Source: an uncultured Bacteroidota bacterium (lineage in GTDB: Bacteria; Bacteroidota; Bacteroidia; Flavobacteriales; Flavobacteriaceae). From it: a stretch of 5,512 nt of DNA. The stretch is from assembly GCA_903837025.1 (NCBI GenBank), contig CAILTC010000039.1, positions 1 through 5,512 on the forward strand, written 5' to 3'. Under the pieces are notes generated by a model. The model was given only the letters and a program-made list of their open reading frames with translations. It made no database searches and had not been told where the DNA came from. Position numbers and translations under genes: made by a program. Shown here piece by piece: positions 1 through 5,400 of this stretch (position 1 is its first letter; each line of letters begins with the position of its first letter).

Positions 1-2
1 AT

Positions 3-398
3 AGTAGATTTGAAAATATTTCCTTAACTGAGAACGGGATAATTATAAGTTTTATATCTGCCGAACAAAAAGAAATTTCTTTTTCAGAGATTGATAAAAT
101 TTATATATCAGTAAATAGAGTGTCGCCTATTTATGTGCTTTTATTTATTATTGCTTCAGTGATTGTGATGGGTTTTTCTTTTTGGTTTATGGATTTTGAT
201 ATGCTTTTAATTTTGCCCGTTTTGATAATCTTTTTTTTGGCAGTAAAATTCTATGATTATAAAAGATACGGAATGACCATAAGTTTAAAAAACGGCAAAT
301 TTTTAGAGCAACAAGTCCCATTAAAATTAAGATACGAAGCCATAGATTTAGTAAATGTTATTAGGAAAAAGCTTTTTTATGCTACAATAAAAGTTTGA
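3..398 (+). CDS. Hypothetical two-helix membrane protein (5' partial)
   Basis: The frame is open from the left edge to the TGA at 396-398, giving 131 visible codons. A GTG at 120 could be taken as the start, but the 39 codons before it read as normal protein (a beta-rich stretch with ISFISAEQKEISFSEI), so the real start is probably outside the window. Visible order: a polar, strand-rich segment (residues about 1-40), two hydrophobic helices (about 43-60 and 66-83), then a second strand-rich soluble part with MTISLKNGKF and a basic helix near the C-terminus. A strand-rich domain around a helical hairpin, with an EISFSEIDKIYI-like strand, resembles small bacterial PH-like (YcxB/bPH-type) membrane proteins. 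That is a resemblance of layout only, and I do not recognise the family. The 160-base spacer to cyoE and its own promoter box suggest this gene is not part of the oxidase unit. Confidence 0.7.
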   Translation, partial: SRFENISLTENGIIISFISAEQKEISFSEIDKIYISVNRVSPIYVLLFIIASVIVMGFSFWFMDFDMLLILPVLIIFFLAVKFYDYKRYGMTISLKNGKFLEQQVPLKLRYEAIDLVNVIRKKLFYATIKV

Positions 399-519
399 TT
401 TCGGTAGGTTTAAGTTTTTTTTAATGACTTTTTTATTGGAATAGTTAGGGTAATTTTAATTGAAATCTTGCATTTAAAAAAATCTAAAAATTACCTCTAA
501 ATTTATACAATTGAATTGC

Positions 520-527
520 TATATTTG
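520..527 (+). promoter_or_regulatory. Bacteroidota -7 box upstream of cyoE
   Basis: TATATTTG matches the Bacteroidota -7 consensus TAnnTTTG exactly and sits in the spacer between the left-hand gene and cyoE. I see no clear TTG -33 element 17-23 bases upstream, so only half of the promoter is supported. A start of transcription about 4-5 bases after the box would leave an A-rich leader of about 27 bases before the TTG at 559. The rest of the 399-558 spacer is AT-rich. It has an 8-T run at 415-422 without a convincing hairpin before it, so I do not call a terminator there. Confidence 0.55.
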
Positions 528-558
528 CAGCAGTTTAAAAAAGCAAATAAAACCCGAA

Positions 559-1461
559 TTGAATACACTGTCAAATACAATTTCCATAAAATCTATTTAT
601 ACTGATTTCAAAGCAATTACTAAGGCTGGACTAGCTATTAGTGTTGTTTTTTCGTCAATAGCTGGTTATTTACTTGGCTTTGATGGAGAACATCCTTTTA
701 GTTGGATTGTTTTAATAAAACTTGCAATTGGTGGTTATTGTATGGTAGGTGCTTCGAATGCTTACAATCAAGTTATCGAAAAAGAATTGGATGCTTTGAT
801 GGATAGAACTAAAAACCGACCTGTACCAGCAGGAAGAATGTCGCCAAATTTAGCTTTGGTAATTGCAAGTATCTTAACTATTATTGGGATTGCTTTACTT
901 TATACCATCAATCCAAAAACAGCAATGTTTGCTGCAATTTCAATATTTTTATATACAAGTATTTATACACCATTAAAAACAATGACTTCTTTGTCGGTTT
1001 TTGTTGGGGCATTTCCAGGGGCGATTCCGTTTATGCTGGGTTGGGTTGCTGCATCAGGGAATTTTGGTATTGAAGCGGGAACTCTATTCTTAATACAGTT
1101 TTTCTGGCAATTCCCTCACTTTTGGGCAATTGGTTGGTTTTTATTCGAAGATTATGAGAAAGCAGGCTTCTTTATGTTACCCACAGGCAAAAAAGATAAA
1201 GGAACGGCATTGCAAATCATATTATACACTGTTTGGTTAATTATTGCTTCGCTTTTGCCTGCATTAGGTTATACCGGACAATTATTTATTTCGCCTATTG
1301 CTGCCGTTTTAGTATTTTTGCTTGGACTTTGGATGCTTTTTTATTCGGCGCGTTTATACAAATTAAGAAGCGCAAAGGCGGCGAGAACATTAATGCTTGT
1401 AAGCGTTTCTTATATTACATTATTACAGTTGATTTATATATTTGATAAATTTTTAAGATAG
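559..1461 (+). CDS. cyoE: Protoheme IX farnesyltransferase (heme O synthase)
   Basis: This integral membrane prenyltransferase of the UbiA superfamily transfers a farnesyl group to heme B, giving heme O, the precursor of heme A for the terminal oxidase. With the TTG at 559 as start it has 300 residues, close to the usual 290-300. The first polyprenyl-binding motif lies at residues 67-90 (NAYNQVIEKELDALMDRT, then KNRPVP), with the acidic residues E74, D78 and D82. The second lies at 197-208 (EDYEKAGFFMLP). About nine hydrophobic helices are visible, and QFPHFWAIGW (184-193) is typical of the family. The frame continues upstream to a TTG at 511, but that extension (CYICSSLKKQ...) contains the -7 box and is unlike the family. 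The TTG at 559 follows an A-rich leader, and no ATG or GTG lies near the expected N-terminus. The next gene starts 2 bases after the stop, so the two are co-transcribed. Confidence 0.95.
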   Translation: MNTLSNTISIKSIYTDFKAITKAGLAISVVFSSIAGYLLGFDGEHPFSWIVLIKLAIGGYCMVGASNAYNQVIEKELDALMDRTKNRPVPAGRMSPNLALVIASILTIIGIALLYTINPKTAMFAAISIFLYTSIYTPLKTMTSLSVFVGAFPGAIPFMLGWVAASGNFGIEAGTLFLIQFFWQFPHFWAIGWFLFEDYEKAGFFMLPTGKKDKGTALQIILYTVWLIIASLLPALGYTGQLFISPIAAVLVFLLGLWMLFYSARLYKLRSAKAARTLMLVSVSYITLLQLIYIFDKFLR

Positions 1462-1463
1462 TT

Positions 1464-2051
1464 ATGGAAATGACAATGACAGCAGCGGAACACCAATCAA
1501 GAACAGCAAGATCCTACAAATTGTTGTTATTGTTCGCGATGATTAGTATGATTATGATGTTTGCAGGACTTACAAGCGCATTTGTAGTGAGTAAATCCAG
1601 AGCCGATTGGTTGAAAGATTTTCAATTACCAATGGCATTTTATTTTAGCACTGCAGTAATTATAGGATGCAGTATTACTTTTCATTTGGCGAAAAAAGCC
1701 ATTCAAAAAGACAATCAAAGCGCAACAACTGCTTTTCTATTGGGAACTTTAGCATTAGGAGTTTTATTCGTAATATTGCAATTTGTCGGCTTTGGTCAGA
1801 TCGTGGCAAATGGCTATTATTTTACGGGTGCCGAAAGTTCAATTACTACAACATTCCTTTATATTGTTACTGTTGTACACTTGATACACCTTGCTGGTGG
1901 ATTAATTTCACTTTTAATAATTATTTTTAACCAATATAAACACAAATACAATTCATCTCAAACCCTTGGTATTGAGTTAGGTGCGATGTATTGGCACTTT
2001 CTTGATTTATTGTGGGTTTATTTATTTTTATTTTTATTTTTCTTTAAATAA
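1464..2051 (+). CDS. Cytochrome c oxidase subunit III-like protein (short, 5 helices)
   Basis: This 195-residue protein belongs to the heme-copper oxidase subunit III family (COX3/CyoC). Five hydrophobic helices are visible at about 18-42, 55-77, 87-111, 126-155 and 171-193. The last carries the family signature YWHFLDLLWVYLF (176-188). VVHLIHLAGG (137-146) takes the place of the usual GFHGFHV-type motif in the helix before it. Five helices is the short bacterial form of the subunit, lacking the first two helices of the seven-helix form. Subunit III has no redox centre; it stabilises the catalytic subunit and helps proton uptake. The ATG at 1464 lies 2 bases after cyoE; ATGs at 1470 and 1476 are less likely alternatives. 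A second, longer subunit III gene follows after 43 bases, so this is one of a tandem pair. Which of the two is the canonical subunit cannot be decided here, though the second keeps more of the typical motifs. Confidence 0.9.
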   Translation: MEMTMTAAEHQSRTARSYKLLLLFAMISMIMMFAGLTSAFVVSKSRADWLKDFQLPMAFYFSTAVIIGCSITFHLAKKAIQKDNQSATTAFLLGTLALGVLFVILQFVGFGQIVANGYYFTGAESSITTTFLYIVTVVHLIHLAGGLISLLIIIFNQYKHKYNSSQTLGIELGAMYWHFLDLLWVYLFLFLFFFK

Positions 2052-2061
2052 GAAAAAATTG

Positions 2062-2069
2062 TAGATTTG
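2062..2069 (+). promoter_or_regulatory. Possible internal -7 box before second subunit III
   Basis: TAGATTTG fits TAnnTTTG and lies in the 43-base gap between the two subunit III genes, about 25 bases before the ATG at 2095. No TTG -33 element is visible at the right distance, and in AT-rich DNA such a match can arise by chance. It may be a weak internal promoter, or nothing. Confidence 0.2.
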
Positions 2070-2094
2070 AAAACTTTTTAACGAATGATTTTTT

Positions 2095-3069
2095 ATGGGA
2101 ACAGTTACAACTGAAAACAGTGTAGGAAAAACTTGGGATGGCGGAAATGAGCCAATGGGAGCAAGTTATGGTAAATTAATGATGTGGTTTTTTATCGTAT
2201 CAGATGCTTTAACCTTCTCGGGATTTCTTGCAGCTTATGGTTTTTCAAGATTTAAATTTATTGAAACTTGGCCCTTGGCCGACGAAGTGTTTACCCACTT
2301 TCCATTTATGCATGGTGTTTCTGCACCTATGTATTATGTAGCATTTATGACTTTTATTTTGATTTTCTCCTCTGTAACAATGGTTCTTGCCGTTGATGCC
2401 GGACATCAATTAAACAAAAAGAAGGTTACTATTTATTTGTTTTTGACAATTATTGGAGGTTTAATCTTCGTAGGCTCTCAAGCTTGGGAATGGAAAAACT
2501 TCATAAAAGGGGAATATGGTGCAATTGAAACTAAAGGTGGAAGTTTACTTCAGTTTGTCGATAAAGACGGAAAGAGAGTAGCAATAGCCGAATTTGCAGC
2601 AAAATTGCCTGTAGAAAGAGAGCAATTGACACGAAATAAAGGAAGATGGTTTATGGAAGAAGCTACTTTGCCTACTTATACAGTAGAACAAGTTCAAGCA
2701 GGTTTCAAATCACATCCTGATTTATTGATTAGAACAGAGGTGATAACAGCGCAAAAACACAAAACAATTCTTTCTAGAAAAGAATCTGAATTGCGTTTAA
2801 CTCAAGCAACTTTAGTTGTTGAAGGGGCTAATTTGACAAGAAATGAGTATGGTAGCAAATTGTTTGCTGACTTCTTTTTCTTTATAACAGGTTTTCACGG
2901 TTTTCACGTTTTTTCAGGTGTAGTTATCAATATCATCATCTTTTTTAATGTATTACTTGGAACTTACGAGAAAAGAAAAAGTTACGAAATGGTAGAAAAA
3001 GTGGGGCTATATTGGCACTTTGTCGATTTAGTTTGGGTATTTGTATTCACAGTTTTCTATCTAGTTTAA
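2095..3069 (+). CDS. Cytochrome c oxidase subunit III with large soluble insertion
   Basis: This is a 324-residue COX3-family protein. Helices are visible at about 28-50, 77-100, 111-132, 256-287 and 303-322. Signature motifs are strong: GSQAWEW (127-133), FITGFHGFHVFSGV (263-276) and YWHFVDLVWVFVF (306-318). The soluble N-terminal 25 residues are polar (TWDGGNEPMGASYG). Residues about 138-253 form a hydrophilic stretch rich in charged residues between the third and fourth helices. It contains short helical-looking and strand-like pieces (FVDKDGKRVAIAEFAAKLP) and has no counterpart in the short paralogue just upstream. Its role is unknown; by topology it would sit on one face of the membrane, where it could contact other subunits or an electron donor. 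The subunit IV gene follows after 19 bases, so both are very probably in one operon. The family call is certain; the role of the insertion is open. Confidence 0.93.
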   Translation: MGTVTTENSVGKTWDGGNEPMGASYGKLMMWFFIVSDALTFSGFLAAYGFSRFKFIETWPLADEVFTHFPFMHGVSAPMYYVAFMTFILIFSSVTMVLAVDAGHQLNKKKVTIYLFLTIIGGLIFVGSQAWEWKNFIKGEYGAIETKGGSLLQFVDKDGKRVAIAEFAAKLPVEREQLTRNKGRWFMEEATLPTYTVEQVQAGFKSHPDLLIRTEVITAQKHKTILSRKESELRLTQATLVVEGANLTRNEYGSKLFADFFFFITGFHGFHVFSGVVINIIIFFNVLLGTYEKRKSYEMVEKVGLYWHFVDLVWVFVFTVFYLV

Positions 3070-3088
3070 TTTACAAAAAGTTATAATT

Positions 3089-3439
3089 ATGTCACACGAA
3101 CACGTTTCTAACGCAAAAAGAATTTGGACTGTTTTTGGTCTTTTATCAGCAATAACAATAGTTGAGGTTATCTTCGGGATCATAAAACCTGAATCATTAC
3201 ACCTCAATAGTTTCTTAGGTTTGTCCTTGTTAAATTGGATATTTATCATCCTAACATTAGTAAAAGCTTATTTTATTGTATATGCTTTTATGCACATGGA
3301 AGGGGAAAAATCAACTTTAAGAAACGCTGTTATTTGGCCTGTAATTTTCTTAGTAATTTATTTACTTTTCATTCTTTTGACTGAAGGAAATTACATTTAT
3401 GGGGTTTTTAAATTTTCTACCATCAAGTGGAATTTTTAA
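3089..3439 (+). CDS. Cytochrome c oxidase subunit IV (COX4_pro type)
   Basis: This small membrane protein of 116 residues has three predicted helices, at about 12-32, 45-68 and 78-97, the layout of the prokaryotic subunit IV family (COX4_pro, CyoD/CtaF-like). The conserved core is the second helix and its end, KAYFIVYAFMHMEGEK (59-74), followed by RNAVIWP at the start of the third helix. The N-terminus is short and His-containing (MSHEHVSNAKR), like homologues in this phylum. Subunit IV has no cofactor and is thought to help assemble or stabilise the oxidase. It is the last gene of the structural block, as a hairpin terminator begins 15 bases after its stop. Confidence 0.9.
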   Translation: MSHEHVSNAKRIWTVFGLLSAITIVEVIFGIIKPESLHLNSFLGLSLLNWIFIILTLVKAYFIVYAFMHMEGEKSTLRNAVIWPVIFLVIYLLFILLTEGNYIYGVFKFSTIKWNF

Positions 3440-3453
3440 CAAGATATTAATTC

Positions 3454-3492
3454 AAAAAAAGGGTGCGCATTGCGTGCCTTTTTTTATTTTTG
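3454..3492 (+). terminator. Rho-independent terminator after subunit IV
   Basis: The RNA folds into a stem of about 14 pairs with a 3-base loop. A3455-A3460 pair with T3480-T3485; then G3461-T3479 (wobble), G3462-C3478, G3463-C3477, T3464-G3476 and G3465-T3475 (both wobble), C3466-G3474, G3467-C3473 and C3468-G3472, with ATT in the loop. The descending arm continues into a T-rich tract. The A tract on the left would give the opposite strand a T tract as well, so it could act in both directions. It separates the structural oxidase genes from the assembly genes. Confidence 0.75.
3485..3492 (+). promoter_or_regulatory. -7 box overlapping the terminator T tract
   Basis: TATTTTTG is an exact TAnnTTTG match and begins in the last base of the terminator's T tract. 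Transcription would start near 3497, leaving a leader of about 18 bases before the ATG at 3515. The only TTG nearby upstream (3470-3472) is 12 bases away, closer than the usual 17-23, so the -33 half is unsupported. Confidence 0.5.
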
Positions 3493-3514
3493 TACTTTAG
3501 ATTTTGCTGCACTT

Positions 3515-4156
3515 ATGAAAAAAAATATCGTCCTTTTTATCCTTTTTGTTTTACCCATCGTTGCGTATCTTTTTTTTGCATCCGGAATAAACAGTTTTAC
3601 AAAATTGCCTATAATTACTCCGAAAGTAGCTGATTTTGGAAATTGGAAATCCTTGAAAAACGAAAAAGTCACTTTGAATGGCAAAATCACAATTCTCGGT
3701 TTTTCGGGATCCAATATTTTAAAAAATAGAGGTAATTTTTTCAATTTGAATGAAAAGATCTATCAGCAATACCATACTTTCAAGGATTTGCAATTTGTGG
3801 TTATTTGCCCTTTGGGTACAGAAGCAGATTCTCAGAAGATTGTTGATGCTTTAAGCGCCTTTACCGATGTTTCTCAGTGGCATTTTGTATTCACTACGCC
3901 AGACGAAATCAAAGCCTACTATGATCAGTTGAAACTTGTGGGTAAATTAGACTCCGATTTAGGAACTCCTAATGTTTATATCATTGACAAAGGAAGAAAC
4001 TTGCGTGGAAGAAAAGAGAAAAAAGGTTACAAAGAAGGCTATAATACTTTTCATCTTGCTGATTTGAGCAATGAAATGTTAGATGATTTTAGGGTTATTC
4101 TTTATGAATACCGCGCCGCTCTCAAGAAAAACCACAATGCTACAAAAGAACTTTAA
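3515..4156 (+). CDS. SCO/thioredoxin-fold membrane-anchored protein lacking metal-binding residues
   Basis: This 213-residue protein has one N-terminal hydrophobic segment (residues about 4-23), probably an uncleaved anchor, and a periplasm-facing domain. Several stretches line up by eye with the SCO protein just downstream. GKITILGFSGSN (56-67) matches GKVYVLEFFFTT-type strand 1, DLQFVVICP (91-99) the next core strand, and GTPNVYIIDKGRNLRGR (150-166) the HSGLFALIDKKGYIRCR region, including a thioredoxin-like cis-Pro at 152. The SCO CxxxC is absent (its places fall on I68 and R72), and the copper-binding His is replaced by about G150. The only cysteine is C98. It therefore cannot bind copper or do thiol exchange in the SCO manner, and is perhaps a structural or partner protein in oxidase assembly. 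The frame is open upstream to 3470, but that stretch encodes the terminator, so the ATG at 3515 with its MKKN start is chosen. The SCO gene follows 12 bases after the stop. Confidence 0.75.
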   Translation: MKKNIVLFILFVLPIVAYLFFASGINSFTKLPIITPKVADFGNWKSLKNEKVTLNGKITILGFSGSNILKNRGNFFNLNEKIYQQYHTFKDLQFVVICPLGTEADSQKIVDALSAFTDVSQWHFVFTTPDEIKAYYDQLKLVGKLDSDLGTPNVYIIDKGRNLRGRKEKKGYKEGYNTFHLADLSNEMLDDFRVILYEYRAALKKNHNATKEL

Positions 4157-4168
4157 ACTTTAGGAATA

Positions 4169-4855
4169 ATGCTTAAAAATAAATCATATATAGGTATTTC
4201 ATTTATTATTCTAGTCTTCGGAATCTACGCCATTCCTAAGATAATTGATAGATTACAAAATAATGAAGTCGTAAAAGGAGATCGATTAGACAAAGTTTCT
4301 AATTCATCAAAAGACAATGGAAGTCTGTTTAAAATGGGCTTAGCGCCAAAATTTGAATTAGTAAACCAAGACAATTTAAAGATCAACAATGCAACCTACA
4401 AAGACAAAGTGTATGTTTTGGAGTTTTTCTTTACAACTTGTCCTTCTATTTGTCCAAAAATGAATTTGAGCATGTTAGAACTTCAAAAGTCTTTTTTCGG
4501 GAATCCCAATTTTGGAATTGTATCCATTACAATTGATCCAGAACACGATACCGCTGCGGTTTTGAAAGAACACGCCAAATTATTGGGAGCTACCTCCTCA
4601 AATTGGAATTTCTTGACGGGCGATAAAACAATGATTTATGATTTGGCCAATAAAGGTTTCAATGAATATGTTGGTGAAAACCATAAGGTAAAAGGCGGAT
4701 TCGAACACTCCGGATTATTTGCTCTGATTGACAAAAAAGGATACATTCGATGCCGAAATGATGATTATGGCAATCCAATTTTGTATTATGATGGTTTAGA
4801 TAAAAAAGGAGTAAGAGACATTCAACAAGATATAGCAATTTTATTAAAAGAATAA
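4169..4855 (+). CDS. sco1: SCO1/SenC family copper chaperone
   Basis: This 228-residue membrane-anchored thioredoxin-fold protein of the SCO family delivers copper to, or reduces, the CuA site of oxidase subunit II. An N-terminal hydrophobic helix lies at about 7-23, followed by a polar linker to about residue 55. The domain starts near LAPKFELVNQDN (58-69). The metal site is complete: C91 and C95 in TTCPSICPK, and H180 in GGFEHSGLF. DPEHDT (123-128) is the family's usual motif after the core strand. The region near 200-210 (GNPILYYDGL) is extended compared with the shortest homologues. An additional cysteine, C195 (IRCR), lies near the C-terminus. The gene sits 12 bases after a degenerate SCO-like gene and 2 bases before DUF420, which fits one assembly transcript. 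Confidence 0.95.
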   Translation: MLKNKSYIGISFIILVFGIYAIPKIIDRLQNNEVVKGDRLDKVSNSSKDNGSLFKMGLAPKFELVNQDNLKINNATYKDKVYVLEFFFTTCPSICPKMNLSMLELQKSFFGNPNFGIVSITIDPEHDTAAVLKEHAKLLGATSSNWNFLTGDKTMIYDLANKGFNEYVGENHKVKGGFEHSGLFALIDKKGYIRCRNDDYGNPILYYDGLDKKGVRDIQQDIAILLKE

Positions 4856-4857
4856 AG

Positions 4858-5400
4858 ATGGAAGATAATTCATTAGAACAAAAATTCAACAAGTATATAA
4901 TATTAGTTTCAATAGCAATTCCTGTTGTGGTTGCTTTGCTTTTTAGTGTGAAACTAAAAGATTTTGGTATCAACGTAACACCACTTTCTTTTTTACCCCC
5001 TATTTATGCCACCATAAACGGAATTACCGCGGTTGTTTTAGTTGCTGCAGTTTTGGCAATCAAAAACGGAAAAAGAAAGCTTCATGAACAATTAATGACT
5101 TCGGCGATTGCACTTTCACTTGCGTTTTTAGTGATGTATGTAGCGTATCACATGACGACCGACGCTACAAAATTTGGAGGAGAAGGAATAATCAGACCCG
5201 TTTATTTTTTCATTTTGATATCACATATTATTTTGTCAATAGCGGTTATTCCGTTGGTCTTAATTACTTATGTACGCGCATTGGCTAACAAATTCGATAA
5301 GCATAAAAAAATAGCCAAAATTACATTTCCAATTTGGTTGTATGTTGCCATAACTGGTGTTGTTGTTTATTTAATGATTGCTCCTTATTATGTTAATTAA
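4858..5400 (+). CDS. DUF420 membrane protein (CtaM-like oxidase maturation factor)
   Basis: This 180-residue protein has five predicted helices, at about 12-32, 46-68, 78-99, 113-138 and 154-175. Conserved polar residues of the DUF420 family are visible: H76 in KLHEQLM, H98 in VAYHMT at the membrane edge, H123 in ISHIILS, and H149 in the KHKKIAK loop before FPIWLYVAITGVVVY (157-171). Known for the family: the Firmicutes DUF420 protein CtaM (YozB) is needed for heme A-containing oxidase function, and the paired His residues suggest heme or metal contact. Applying this to Bacteroidota is inference, but the position directly after SCO and near cyoE supports a role in oxidase maturation. The ATG lies 2 bases after the SCO stop. 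The 3' end overlaps the likely start of the next gene by 11 bases. Confidence 0.9.
   Translation: MEDNSLEQKFNKYIILVSIAIPVVVALLFSVKLKDFGINVTPLSFLPPIYATINGITAVVLVAAVLAIKNGKRKLHEQLMTSAIALSLAFLVMYVAYHMTTDATKFGGEGIIRPVYFFILISHIILSIAVIPLVLITYVRALANKFDKHKKIAKITFPIWLYVAITGVVVYLMIAPYYVN

Noticed and set aside
399..440. T-run after the left-hand gene as a terminator
   Set aside because: The 8-T run at 415-422 is not preceded by a stable hairpin; only weak AT stems can be drawn.
453..466. Near-perfect AT palindrome (ATTTTAATTGAAAT) in the cyoE spacer
   Set aside because: Six of its seven base pairs match, but such AT-only dyads are expected by chance in this composition, and there is no second copy to suggest an operator.
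1233..1445. 70-codon frame inside cyoE on the same strand
   Set aside because: It lies wholly within the strongly supported cyoE frame, and its product (rich in Cys, Tyr and aromatic residues) looks like an out-of-frame reading of membrane helices.
1667..1930. 87-codon frame inside the short subunit III gene
   Set aside because: It is out of frame with a well-supported COX3 gene and shows no recognisable protein character.
2061..2073. 13-base string GTAGATTTGAAAA also present at 4-16
   Set aside because: One match of this length is about what chance gives in a 5.5-kb AT-rich sequence; one copy is in a coding region and the other in a spacer.
3061..3249. Minus-strand frame of 62 codons over the start of subunit IV
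   Set aside because: It is antisense to a clear gene, with no promoter box or family resemblance.
3484..3744. Minus-strand frame of 86 codons over the SCO-like gene
   Set aside because: It is antisense to an intact gene and is lysine- and phenylalanine-rich, as expected from the reverse of AT-rich coding DNA.
4659..4973. Minus-strand frame of 104 codons across the SCO/DUF420 junction
   Set aside because: It spans the end of one real gene and the start of another on the opposite strand, which a genuine gene would rarely do, and its product has no recognisable features.
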